DNA of 64,000 bases from Symbiodinium natans (GCA_905221605.1 CAJNDS010000702.1:392406-456405), one strand, 5' to 3'; shown: positions 29,916 through 40,655, numbered from the stretch's first letter. A program made the numbers and translations. The notes: generated by a model from the sequence alone, not told the origin.

Positions 29916-32900
29916 GTCGTCATCAAGCGCATCAAGCATGGCCTGGACCTGCAAGACAAGCAGGCGAAGCTGACCCACGCGATGTCCTTGAAGGACTGGC
30001 CCAGCAGCTCGCAAGCCCTTGTAGATGGCTTCAATCTCGCATGTAGGGTTCTTGCGTGGAAGGCGTTTGTCAGGAGAGCCCATATGCGAAGCAAAGCAAA
30101 GCAAAGCGATGCAAATCAAAGCACGGCAACGCAAAGCATTGCAAAGTGGCCGGCAAGGAGATGATGCAGGAGCTGCAGATCTTGATGGCTCTGGACCACC
30201 CCTGCGCCTTGGAAGACATTTCTTGGACATGACGATACCAAGGTCACAATCCCCAGCCGGAGGAGACATGCCAAACGATCGATTGGACAACAGAACCCAT
30301 GGAAAGTTGTCAACTCCATGCTCAGCTACAGTAGAGGCCCTAAACTGTAAACCCTAAGCCCTAAGCCCTAAACCCTAAGCCCTAAAAGGCCAATTGAGTG
30401 ATGATAAAAACCCCCGGTATTGACAAGTAAAGGGAAGCGCTCCGAAATGATCAGATGTGCGTTTTGCTCGGAAACGCGATTTGAGTAAAAGAACGATGAC
30501 GTTCAGGACAATGCGAAAACGCGAGAAAACGATAAGAGTAAACAAGAACACGTAATTCAGGGATATCTTCCGGGATAGGGGGTTATTTTAGGCCCTAAAC
30601 CCTAAATCTTAAACCCTAAACCCTAAACTGAAAAAGGCCAGTTGTCTCACATGCAAAGGTGTGGTCCGGCTTCTTGGAGCGAACCTCTCCCCGGACCAGG
30701 AGTTATAGATACGCGGTTAAGGTTAGGTTTAGGCTTTAGGCTTTAGGCTTTAGGCTTTAGGCTTTAGGCTTTAGGCTTTAGGCTTTAGGCTTTAGGCTTT
30801 AGGGTTTAGGGTTTAGGGTTTAGGGTTCCGATGAAGCCTCATGCCTCCTACCGACTTTGCACATGTGACGTTTAGTCATTTTATGCGAGTGGTTTGGCAC
30901 TGTCTACTTTCACAAGTTCGGTTCAGGGTACAACCGGGTACAACTCGTCTGGGTCTACTTTGCAATACAGGCAAGATTCTCAACGCTTTGAGGCTCATGT
31001 TTCAGTCGCACCACTTGAGGTTCAAGGCAACAAGACGCTTGGGGTGTCAGTCCACTTCTGGTCCGGGTTCTTGCGACATTGGGCTTCTGATGGCTTTCGA
31101 GATCACGTAGACGTGACACAGATCCTGTTATCCTTGTACAGATGGCGGTGCATCTCCCCACAAACACGACAAGGCTAGAATCCCCTGCAAGCACGTTGAG
31201 CACTGAGCCTATTGAAAGCCAGGAGCCCATGCTTGTCACAGAGTACATGGAGGGGGGTGATGTTGAGAACTACATGTTTCTGTGCCTTGGGTCGGTCATA
31301 GCTCCATGTTCCTACTCAATGCTTCGGGGAACATGTGGGCTTCAGGAGAAGCCCGGCCGTGCAGGAACCCCCGCTCTCGCGTTGCCGTAGCAAACGCTGG
31401 TGTAGGCTGCAACAGATCTGAATGGAGATGTGTGTGCGAGATGATGTTGTCTCCAGGGTAAACTCCGAACATTGGCTCATTGACCTCGCTGTAGAGCCAC
31501 ACCCACTGGCCCCATCTTGGCCCATGCAGAGCACTTAGAGGCGTTTTTTGGGGGGTTTCCGAAAAAAGGGGTACCTTGTTGGGGCCCTTGTCATAAAGGA
31601 ATCCTACTATTTGGTGGTCGATTATAGGGGTCCCCTATTTTCGGAAGCTCCCATTTAGGCAATGCGAAGCTGCTCAGGCATCGTCGGTCAGCACCTGGCC
31701 ATCGTTTCAAGCCAAGTCTGGCGTTGGCGCCGCTGGCACTGCAATGATCACATCTTCGTTTTCACGGAGTTTCGGAAAAATAGGCAGATGTTCTCTAGCA
31801 TTGTGGGCTTGTTCCTGAATCATAAACTGCTCTGACACAATATGCTCCGTTGTTGCGGCACTGGTCCTTGCTCCGCGCGGACAGCCGCATGCTAGAAGAT
31901 GCGCACGGCTGCTCTGACCAACTTGTCTACCTACAAACGCCAATTGCAGCAAAAGGTAGGCTGACCGCATGTTGTCCGGAAGGCTGCGCTGGTCGATCTC
32001 TGTGGCAGAGGCACCTTCGCCAAGACTAGGTCACCGTTAGTTTTTTTTGTGGGCCCTGCGACATTGGTGGCCTTCCCTTCCCTTTACATTCCAAGAATTG
32101 TCGAATGGCTCACGGGCAGGTTTTCTGTCTTGGCAAGGCAACTGCAAGGTTGGACGTCGAACGCTTCTAGGTTCCGGACTCTGATTCTAGACGACGAGAA
32201 CAGTACAGATAGGTAGGCGGATATGTATATATATATATATATATCTCTCTCTCTCTCGGAAAAGGGTGTATATGTATGTATATATATCTATATATATGGT
32301 GCAGCATCGCTGCCCCCCCCACCCCACCCCACCCCACCCCATGGTACCCCCCCCCCCATGGCCCCCCTGTGGGGTGGTGTGGTTGGGGTTTGGGTTGAGG
32401 GTTAGGGTTCAGGGTTTAGGGTTTAGGGTTTAGGGCTTAGGGCTTAGGGCTTAGGGCTTAGGGCTTAGGGCTTAGGGCTTAGGGCTTAGGGCTTAGGACT
32501 GGGGTTTAGGGTTTAGGGTTTCGGGTTTAGGGCTTAGGGCTTAGGGGGGGGGTGGGGGATACCATATGAAAGGGGGGGTGGGGGGGGGGGGAGGGTGGGG
32601 GGGGTGGGGGGGGGGGGGGGGGGGGGGTGGGGGGGGGGTGGGGGGGGGGGCGGGGGGGGGTGGGGGGGGGGGGGGGTACCGACACAGGACACGGAACCAT
32701 ATGTACGCACATATATACACATGCGTTTATATGTGTAGAACTGAAAACATGGATGGATAGGCAGGACGAAGACACGATAAATGTACTGAGCTCAGGCGCT
32801 GACATACCTTCATGGCCTTCATCGGCAGCTGGGCTCAAATCTCAAACAAATGGTTTAGGGTTTAGGGCGCTTTAGTGCTGCTTCTTTCATCGCTACGCGC

Positions 32901-35900
32901 GGCCCCCCCGCGAGGAAGCGGCTTGAGCCTGAGGTCCCTGGAAAAACCCTGTAGGAATTCCACGAACGACCCCTCGTAACGGTTCTAGGCATCCTTGAAA
33001 CACAGCGAGTCTTCAAGCGTTCCACAGTTTTGCAGAGCTACAGCCCTAGGTTTGCACAAGGCCGACGTGCGGGCGGCAGGGTCAGGAGTCACCCACCCAA
33101 GCCATCCGGAAGCCCTCCAGCCTTCTTCAGCAACCGATGATAGCTGCACTTAACCGTGGGGAGAAAACATGAAGCCGAGGCCAACGACTTTACGACTCAA
33201 TCCCGAAAAAAGAAGTTGTCCCCCAAGATGACAAGTCGTTTCAGTACTACAGTGATTGGTTCCTGTGTACCTTGGAGGCCCATCATCCACCGTGACCTCA
33301 AGCCATTGAATTTGTTGCTCAGCAAGGATCTTCAGGCAAGGGTCGTGTTGCCTGATGCCTTCAGCAGCAGCTTGGGGTCTAAGCCTCAACTCTACCAATA
33401 TAGCTACTGTACATGAAAAGGGCTTATGTTGCAGCTACTATGTGGTGCGTGCGTTTAGGGCTCCTGATACATACTGAATGTATATAACACATGTCTTGCT
33501 AGGTCTTCCAGATTACACATGGTTCTTGCACTCGTTGTAAAAGCACTGTGTGCCACATGACCCCGACTAAGCGCGAGCAGAGCAGTAGAGCTCACCCCCT
33601 CCTTAAAACTTCGGGGCTTCGCGTGCTACACTCGCACATGAAGCCCTCGAATAAAGAAGGGAAGCGAGCCAAAGAGAGCGTGGAAGGTGAAGATCACGGA
33701 CTTTGGCATCAGCAAGGCCAGGACACTCTTTAAACTCTTCCTTTCGTTTAGTAGGGCATCATGAAGCTTAACCTGCCTTATTCCTTTGTTATTGGAGGAG
33801 TTAGACAGTCTTAGGGTCTCAAGGAACCCCAGCCCGGGCCCCTGTATCTGTCGTTTCACAGGAGGAGAGGGACACACAAAGGTACCTCTAGGGTTTGCCG
33901 ATAACGAGTACATTAGGATCCACCCTCCCAAATATGGGGTCCAGACTTTATAAGCCCTGGGACGACTGGCAGGTAAGCAGTGTTGTAGCTTTTGAGTTGT
34001 GAAGCTTAAGGCTATGCTTGGCAAACAGCAGCTGACCTGGAAATAGTCTCACTGTTGTCTTTGAGCAGACCTACGCCCGAGACGAGACACTGCATGACCT
34101 GCTCGTGAACCTCATTGCGCTGAGAACGCCATAAATACCAAAGGCAACTTCCTGAAGAAAGCTTATACCTCGGGATGTTCCCCCTTGTACTCACAGTCCT
34201 TGATAGGGATTAAAGTCCCCCCTAGTATAATCCCTATAAAGGACTGTTGGTACAAGGGGGGACATCCCAACTTATACCTCTTGGTCCACCCCAAGCCTCG
34301 ACTGCCAGGTGATGCCTCCACGCGGAGTCTTGGTGATGTTCAGCAGCTGGCATTGTCGTAGTTTATTGTAGTATACTTGCTTAGTAATTACACTTTTTGA
34401 GGCATGCTGCTCCGACCGTTTCACTTGGGTTTACGGGAATTTTGTGAAACTGGTCGGCTCTTGCGTATTGACTGCCAGATTCACTCCGGGGCGACGGTCT
34501 GCTCTCACGAAGGCTTCATAGGAAGCACTGCTTGGTTTCCCAACAGGATGTGGGTTTGGCTAGTACTCCGATTAGGGGTCGCCTCAAGCTCACATCCGCA
34601 GATCTTCATGTTGAGTTGTTTTTCTTGGTTTGTCTCTCTGCGTGTGTGTGTGTGTGTCCCTCTGTGACCGTGTCTGTGTCTCTTTGTTTCTGTGTCTCTG
34701 TGTTTCTGTCGTGCGTGTCGGTGTGGCAGTGACCGCTGTTTGTTTTTTCGGCACCGCTCTCGAGCGCTGTATTCGGCACCCCTTTTTCTTGTTCTAGCTA
34801 TGGGCAAGTGTTGTAGGCACTGGCATGGCGGCATTACGAGTCACCGAGGAGGAAAAGACGCAAGCCCGGCACCGATGACAGGAGGGGTCGGCACCTGGCG
34901 CTACATGGCCCCGGTCAGCTGGCTGCAATCCTCCCCGCACTGCCGTAGTTCCTGCACAGTCCTTGAACTTCAAGTTTCTCAGCTAGCGCGACAGCGTGGT
35001 GACACAGTGGCACAGTGGCCTCCCCGACACCTCCACCCACACGAGCCTGTGAAAGCCAAGGAAGTCGTCCGAAACGAGGCCTACACCGACCGCGTGGACT
35101 GCCCTAGGGCCCCAGGGGTTCACGCAGCTGACGTCCTGGTCAGTAGCCGAGTAGCCCAGAGTAGCCCATGAAGCAGAGCGATCCGTGAGCGATCCCTAAA
35201 AGGCCATCTAGATGCAGCACACTGACACACGGTGACCTGCGCTTGATGTTGCATAAAGGCCAGTGGATCGTTGTTTTGGCTAGCGTCATTGATGATGACC
35301 CCTTGGTGTTTTGTTTCGGTTTCGGGGTGGGCTTGTGGGTGGGTGGGTGGGTGATAAAAATCATCTTGGTTTCTCCTTGGGTGCATGGTCGGCGGCGGTC
35401 GCTTCTGCCCTTTGGCTTTAGGATTCTGCGTTGAGGGGTTTGGGCATCGGCCGCTTCTGTTCTTGGGGTTCAGGGTGTCGAGATACTTCGCAAGACTGCT
35501 GGAACAGAGACACTGGGCTGAGTTTTGAAACATCCGAAGGGATGTGCCTTACGCCCTGCGCCAAGAGTGTTCCCCAACTTGGTCGTGTCTTGTGCTGCCA
35601 CACGCCCTTCACAAAGACTTGGTGTCGCAAGCAGCGGCAACAGCGTTAGCTCTGACATACTCTCATACTCTCACCCCCCAAAGTTGCACTGTGCGGCAAG
35701 GATATCTTCTCGTTCAGCTTGATTGTCTACTTCCTCTTCACGGGGCGCCCGCCATTCCACTCATTTTGTGGGCCCCACCCTGAGAGCAGCTTGGCTGCGT
35801 GCACAGGAACCTACCATTAGCTGGCTATTCGATAAGGGCGAGCTGAAGAGCGAAGATAGGGAAGGCAATGTTGCACCAAGTCAAAGAGACTTGGGACATC

Positions 35901-38140
35901 GTGGCCAAAGCCCCGGACACCCCTTTTAGATTTCAGTCTTTAAATCCGTAAAGCAAACGGGATCCGATCAGAAACTCAACGGCTGGCAAACCGGAAGAGA
36001 TAAAAAACTCTGCAAAGTGCCGCATGTGAAGCTCTGCTGTTGGGTCTTCGGATGGGCTAACTTGAAGTAGTTTAGGTTTAGGGTTTAGGGTTTAGGGTTT
36101 AGGGTTTAGGGTTTAGGGTTTAGGGTTTAGGGTTTAGGGTTTAGGGTTTAGGGTTTAGGGTTTAGGGTTTAGGGGTTAGGGTTTAGGGTTTAGGGTTTAG
36201 GGTTCGTGGGGGGCGCGGGGGTGGGGGGTGGGGGGTGGGGGTGGGGGCACAAACCGCCCTAAACCCTTAAGTCTAAACTCAGAAATTCTGAGCCCTAAAC
36301 CGTAAACCCTTCCCTCTGATTCCTGAACCCTAAACCCTAGACCCCAAACCCTAAACCCTAAACCCTAAACCCCAAACCCTAAACCCTAAACCCTAAAACC
36401 CTAAACCCTAAACCCTAAACCCTAAACCCTAAACCCTAAACCCTAAACCAACAAGAAACTCTCAGCCCAGGAATCTTGGAGGCCTACCTCGCAGGGCAGG
36501 AGCCCCGACCACAGCTCGACCTCATCGCGAGCCCAGCCCTGAAGCCTCTTGGTATTGGGATTTAGGGTTTAGGGTTCAGGGTTCAGGGCTTAGGGCTTAG
36601 GGCTTAGGGTTTAGGGTTTAGGGTTTAGGGTTTAGGGTTTAGGGTTTAGGGTTTAGGGTTTAGGGTTTAGGGTACTTAAAACAATTTTGGCACGATTTGG
36701 AATCGTGCCTGTGGTGTTCGGAGGAACAGCCGCAAGATGTAAAAGAAAACGTGAGACCCCAAACCCGAAACCCGAAACTCGAAACCCGAAACCCGAAACC
36801 CCAACCCCCCTAAATACTTGTCAATCATATGAAGCAGGACGTCGCCGAAGATGAGTTCCGACTGCAGACCTCCATGAAACCCACCCTAAACCCTCAACCC
36901 TAAACCCGAAGCCTAAACCCTAACCCTAAACCCTAAACCCTAAACCCTAAACCCTAAACCCTAAACCCTAAACCCTAAACCCTAAACCCAGCTTGAGGTT
37001 CCTGAAGCCGTTCTTGGAGGAGAGCCGAGACGGCGGTGGAATGAAGCTCAGGGTGTGAGGCTTCTGAGGTTTCTGGGATGTCCAGGATCCAGGGATATTT
37101 AGGGTTTAGGGTTTAGGGTTTAGGGTTTAGGGTTTAGGGTTTAGGGGTATTCCCGAATGTAGGGGTACCTTCTTGGTGTCCTCTTGATAAGGGATCCCAC
37201 TATTTGGGGGTCTATGTTCGGGGTCCCCTACTATCCCTAAACCCTAAACCCTAAACCCTAAACCCAGCGTGATTCTTATTGAGTCCGCCGCTGATCTTCC
37301 CTCGAACTTCGCAACGAAGAGGGGCCCGGAGTCTCAGAAATGCAGTCCCCCTTAGGGTTTGGGGTTTAGGGTTTAGGGTTTAGGGTTTAGGGTTTAGGGT
37401 TTAGGCTTTCGGTACGGAAAGCGCCCACGGCAAGTGTCATTGCAACCCTAAAGGCCCCAAAGCCCTGAAGCCGCAAATCCCTAAACCCTCTAGTCCGCAA
37501 AGGTCTAGAACCCTTAAACCCTTAAATTCTAGAACCCTAGAACCCTACAGCCCCAAAACCCAAACCCTCGAAACCCTAAACCCCCAAACCCTAAACCCCA
37601 AACCCCAAACCCTGAACCCTATAAACCCCAAACCCCAAACCAAAAAACCCTAAACCGCAAACCCGAAACCCCAAAGCCCAAACCCCAAACCCTAAACCCT
37701 AAACCCTAAACCCCGAACCCCAAACCCTAAACCCTAAAACCCTAAACCCTAAACCCCAAACCCTAAACCCTAAACCCCAAACCCTAAACCCTAAACCGCA
37801 AACCCGAAACCCCAAAGCCCAAACCCCAAACCTTAACCCCATACCCTAACCCCCAAACCCTAAACCCTAAACCTCCAAACTCTGAACCCTAAACCCCAAA
37901 CCCCAAACCCCAAACCCCTAAACCCCAAACCCTAAACCCCAAACCCCAAACCCTAAACCCCAAACCCTAAACCCCCAAACCCTAAACCCCAAACCCTGAA
38001 CCCTAAACCCCAAACCCTAAACCCCAAACCCTAAACCCCAAACCCCAAACCCTAAAACCCTGGCGGAGGATGCCTGGGATCCCTCCGCGGCTGCGCGGCC
38101 CTCCGCCGCCGAGTGCGCGGTCCGCCTGCATGCCATGGGC
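29916..38140 (+). CDS. Protein kinase domain split over at least eight exons
   Basis: Kinase motifs occur on the plus strand in the canonical order, each in a small exon. 29916-30040: VVIKRIKHG, candidate for the subdomain II lysine. 30158-30202: EMMQELQILMALDHPC (alpha-C and HPH-like). 31223-31276: EPMLVTEYMEGGDVENYM (hinge). 33278-33335: PIIHRDLKPLNLLLSKDLQ (catalytic loop, HRD and N). 33687-33716: VKITDFGISK (DFG). About 34875-34913: GGVGTWRYMAP, continued at 35061-35099 by EVVRNEAYTDRVD, which completes APE. About 36473-36550: LEAYLAGQEPRPQLDLIA. 38060-38140: AEDAWDPSAAARPSAAECAV (subdomain XI). Donors include GCAAGG (33336), GCCAGG (33717) and GTCAGC (34914). All essential residues seen are intact, so an active Ser/Thr or dual-specificity kinase of the TKL/MAPKKK-like kind is plausible. 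The Gly-rich loop and both termini are not located. Confidence 0.7.
30092..30147. repeat. Imperfect GCAAA tandem repeat
   Basis: About ten copies of GCAAA/GCAAC-like pentamers just upstream of the kinase exon at 30158. Confidence 0.7.
30342..30630 (-). repeat. Two short CCCTAAA/CCCTAAG arrays
   Basis: Units at 30342-30386 and 30593-30630 in the intron between the alpha-C and hinge exons of the kinase. Confidence 0.85.
30721..30826 (+). repeat. Array of TTTAGGC followed by TTTAGGG
   Basis: About ten consecutive TTTAGGC units followed by four TTTAGGG units, a sharply homogeneous variant block. Confidence 0.95.
31541..31660. mobile_element. Family C inverted-repeat element
   Basis: GGGGGGTTTCCGAAAAAAGG at the left and CCCCTATTTTCGGAAGCTCCC at the right; the interior has GGTACCTTGTTGGGGCCC and AAAGGAATCCTACTATTTGG. 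It lies in a kinase intron. Confidence 0.7.
32224..32300. repeat. TA and CT microsatellites
   Basis: (TA)n, (TC)n and (TATC)-like tracts. Confidence 0.95.
32309..32366. repeat. C-rich low-complexity tract
   Basis: CCCCACC repeats and runs of up to ten C, with CCATGG and GGTACC inclusions. Confidence 0.9.
32396..32545 (+). repeat. Telomere-type array with a TTAGGGC block
   Basis: TTTAGGG units, about ten consecutive TTAGGGC units, then more TTTAGGG; it runs directly into a G tract. Confidence 0.95.
32546..32680 (+). repeat. Extreme poly-G tract
   Basis: About 130 bases that are nearly all G with scattered T, A and C. Frames through it (Gly-only, or Pro-only on the other strand) are not genes. 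Strong G-quadruplex potential. Confidence 0.95.
34170..34270. mobile_element. Family A copy 6, with a clear target-site duplication
   Basis: Begins GGGATGTTCCCCCTTGTACT and ends GTACAAGGGGGGACATCCC. CTTATACCTC lies directly before GGGATG and again two bases after ACATCCC (34161-34170 and 34271-34280), an exact 10-bp duplication. The element is a near-perfect hairpin of about 100 bp in a kinase intron. Confidence 0.9.
34640..34720 (+). repeat. GT/CT-rich microsatellite
   Basis: (GT)n tract followed by TCTGTGTCTC-like imperfect repeats. Confidence 0.8.
36070..36205 (+). repeat. Telomere-type array (TTTAGGG), long
   Basis: About 19 units, followed by a G-rich spacer (36206-36247) and then an array of opposite orientation at 36325. 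Confidence 0.95.
36325..36449 (-). repeat. Telomere-type array (CCCTAAA)
   Basis: About 17 units with CCCCAAA and CCCTAGA variants, just upstream of the kinase exon near 36473. Confidence 0.95.
36559..36674 (+). repeat. Telomere-type array (TTTAGGG)
   Basis: About 16 units, the first ones TTCAGGG and TTAGGGC variants, just downstream of the same kinase exon. Confidence 0.95.
36758..36810 (-). repeat. CCCGAAA variant array
   Basis: About seven CCCGAAA/CTCGAAA units ending in CCCCAACCCCCC. Confidence 0.85.
36885..36988 (-). repeat. Telomere-type array (CCCTAAA) ending in CCCAG
   Basis: About 14 units; the end reads CCCTAAACCCAG and is followed by a plus frame LEVPEAVLGGEPRRRWNEAQ, a possible exon (36989-37048). 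Confidence 0.9.
37098..37266. repeat. Two arrays around a family C element
   Basis: TTTAGGG units at 37098-37148, a family C element at about 37145-37240, then CCCTAAA units at 37230-37266 ending CCCAG. A plus frame VILIESAADLPSNFATKRG follows (37267-37345): possible exon, faintly C2-like. Confidence 0.75.
37355..37405 (+). repeat. Telomere-type array (TTTAGGG)
   Basis: Seven units, the first TTTGGGG. Confidence 0.9.
37480..38058 (-). repeat. Large degenerate CCCTAAA/CCCCAAA array
   Basis: About 580 bp mixing CCCTAAA, CCCCAAA, CCGCAAA and CCCGAAA units, with two near-identical stretches (around 37640-37690 and 37790-37840) indicating internal duplication. It ends at the last kinase exon (38060). 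Confidence 0.95.
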
Positions 38141-38141
38141 A

Positions 38142-38660
38142 GCCAAGGCCTTTCTGTCTGGACTTTTTTTTCTCCTTAAGGACTGAGGTTTAGGGTTTAG
38201 GGTTTAGGGTTTAGGGTTTAGGGGTATAGGGTTTAGTCTGGACTTCCACCTTTTCCCTTAAGGATTGAGGTTTAGGGTATAGGGTTTAGGGTTTAGGATT
38301 TGGGGTTTTGGGGTATAGGGTTTAGGGTTAGGGTTGCCTTCCTGTCTGGACGTTTTTTTCCCTTAGGGGTTGATCCGAGAGTTTAGGGTATAGGGTTTAG
38401 GGTTTAGGGGTACTTCCACCGTTTCCCTTAAGGATTGTAGGGTTTAGAGGCATAGGGTTTAGGGTTTGGGGGTATAGGGTTTAGGGTGTAGGGCTATAGC
38501 CAAGGCCTTCTGTCTGGACTTCCACCTTTCCCTTAGGGATTTTAGGGTTTAGGGGTATCGGGTTTAGGGTTTAGGGCTAGGCGGGGCCATAGGCTTAGGG
38601 TTTATAGGGGTATAGGGTTATACTGTAGGGTATACAGAGGGTTTAGGGTTCTACTTTCCA
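38142..38660 (+). repeat. Composite tandem repeat: unique 30-bp segment plus telomere-type units
   Basis: The segment CTGTCTGGACTT, with TTCCACC and TTTCCCTTAAGGATT, occurs about five times (near 38153, 38236, 38342, 38411 and 38510), each followed by TTTAGGG and TATAGGG units. The first copy overlaps the end of the last kinase exon. Confidence 0.85.
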
Positions 38661-39980
38661 CGACTGTACGGTTGTGCTGAACTTCCGCCTCCAGCTTGCC
38701 AGGTCTTCTCAACGCGATGCAGTTCCGCGTGAGGTCGATGCTAGCATGGAAACGTGCCGTGACACAGTAAGCGACGCAGTACCAATGCAGAGGATGTCTG
38801 TTCTAATGTATGCTTCGGGGCATGTATAGGTCTGTCGATGTATGTCGGAGATCGGCAGAGGAGAAGTGAAGTCCAGGGCAGGTGCGAAGCGCCTGACCCT
38901 GAGGTGTAGTCATGGGAGAAGAATCATGAAGCGAGCTAAGAAAGATTCCTATGGCAATGATGCTGTGCGTTGGCTGTGAGTGAATCAAGCTTCCTTTTCC
39001 TCTGGCGATGTGCAGCAAGCCCTACTGCATCTTGCTCCGTTTATCTCCGCTTGGATTTTCCGGTGCCTGCGAGGAGAGAAGCCGAAACCAGAGAGCGTTA
39101 CAGGCACGACAGTGAAACAATTCCCAAACCCTGCCTTGCTGTGCACAAATCGTCGAGGTTCCTACCCTTTCAACCACAGCCCTGCGGCAATGAGCCAAGG
39201 AGTTCACGGCCTATCTCAGCATGATTGGAAGCCCATGCGCCATACGATCTTATGAGAGCCTTATCCTGAGAATTCTCGAGGCCGAGACCTAAACAGGCAT
39301 AAACTATGCTGCGCCTCATGTGTGCAGGAGTCCCATACCCACTAATGTCCAGAAGCTCATCTGCACCTTGCTGCCATTTTGGCCGCCTTGCCCCTTTGCA
39401 CGTTGTATCCCAAGATGAAAGGCTGCACAACGGTGCAGGCACCTGCAAGCCGAGCTGCATGACCCGCGAATCCAAGCGAACCGGTCGGATTCCTGGGTAC
39501 TTCAGGGAGCTGGCGGCCACAAATCACAGGGGTTTCAGTGGGTTGCAGAACCCTAAGCCCTAAAACCCTAACTCTAACACCTTCACACCCTACTTGGGTT
39601 TAGGGATTCTGTCCTGGGCCTGGTGCTTAAAAGTCTGACGAAGATACGGTTGAGGGTTGGCCACTCGAGTTCCAGTTGCTTGTTGGTGCGAGTAGCGTTG
39701 CATTGACTAGCCGAGTAGCTGTCTGACATTGGATTAAAAAGAGATTTAGCGCTGGTCGCTTGGGTTCTGCGATTTCCCACTTCGCCCTGCTCTTGGCGAT
39801 GCTATTCGCAGGGCGGGTGGGAAAGCCAGTTAATTGTCGCAAGAGTCCGCTGGCCCAAGCTCGCCCCTCAGGTTGGGGTTCAAGGAGATTGAGACTCCGC
39901 AGGGGGTGCATGCTGGACTCATTTACCGTCCTCTTTTGCCTGGCTCTTGACCCTGCTTGCAGGCGTGCCACCGAAGCTGC
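38661..39980. other. No supported gene
   Basis: Open frames at 38980-39255 and 39306-39563 show no family features. A short CCCTAA run lies at about 39550. Confidence 0.35.
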
Positions 39981-39984
39981 ATCG

Positions 39985-40032
39985 AACACTACACCCTAAA
40001 CCCTAAACCCTAAACTCTAAACCCTAAACCCT
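39985..40032 (-). repeat. Telomere-type array (CCCTAAA)
   Basis: Six to seven units with one CTCTAAA. Confidence 0.9.
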
Positions 40033-40217
40033 GTTCGGAAGCCATGAGTAGAACCTTGAGCCCCTCGTCGTAGTCCAAGCGTTAGGCAATTCTGCAGGGC
40101 ACTTTCCGAATCCTTGCAGCTTCGGCCCAAGTCTGATGTAAAAGGCGCACCTTTTGAAGCGAAGTTGTGCATTTAAATCATGATCCCCAAGATCTCATGA
40201 TCCCCAGGATCGCTGAA

Positions 40218-40300
40218 CTTTTAGATGGTTTGAAAAGGAGTTGAAGAAGCTCGCTGACAGACAGATGGCTGAGCCTCTGGCTGACGAAAGAAGTGCCCCT
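40218..40300 (+). CDS. Possible exon, unrecognised
   Basis: The plus frame reads WFEKELKKLADRQMAEPLAD then ERSAP, a charged helical segment with coding-like composition, just before the array at 40318. No family assignment. Confidence 0.35.
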
Positions 40301-40317
40301 TTGTCTGGGGTACCTTT

Positions 40318-40378
40318 AGAACCCTAAACCCTAAACCCTAACCCTAAACCCTAAACCCTAAACCCTAAACCCTAAACC
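40318..40378 (-). repeat. Telomere-type array (CCCTAAA)
   Basis: Eight to nine units. Confidence 0.95.
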
Positions 40379-40604
40379 ACACTGAACATCCATAACCCCG
40401 GAACCCTTGCTCCTACTTCGCAAGAAAGCCCGAGCACGACTGCAAACTTCTACACGTCAACGATCTTCTATTGTATAATTGGGCGGTGCAGACTCTGTCC
40501 ACTAAGCTAAATCGACGGGCGAGACCCCGAAGCACTGGATGGCTGACCCACATGCAATCACAATAACAAACCCTAAACGCTAAACCCTAAACCCGCAGCC
40601 TGCC

Positions 40605-40655
40605 TCGGGGGTACCCTATTGGGGTCCTTATTACAAAGGAATCCGGGGTCCCTTC
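40605..40655. mobile_element. Family C element, partial
   Basis: GGGGTACCCTATTGGGGTCC with AAAGGAATCCGGGGTCCC; one arm only. Confidence 0.55.

Noticed and set aside
32527-32838. Pro-rich minus frame and Gly-rich plus frames
   Set aside because: Translations of a poly-G tract.
39374-39395. GCCATTTTGGCC resembling the dinoflagellate spliced-leader core
   Set aside because: Only about ten bases match; the flanks do not fit the spliced leader or its donor.
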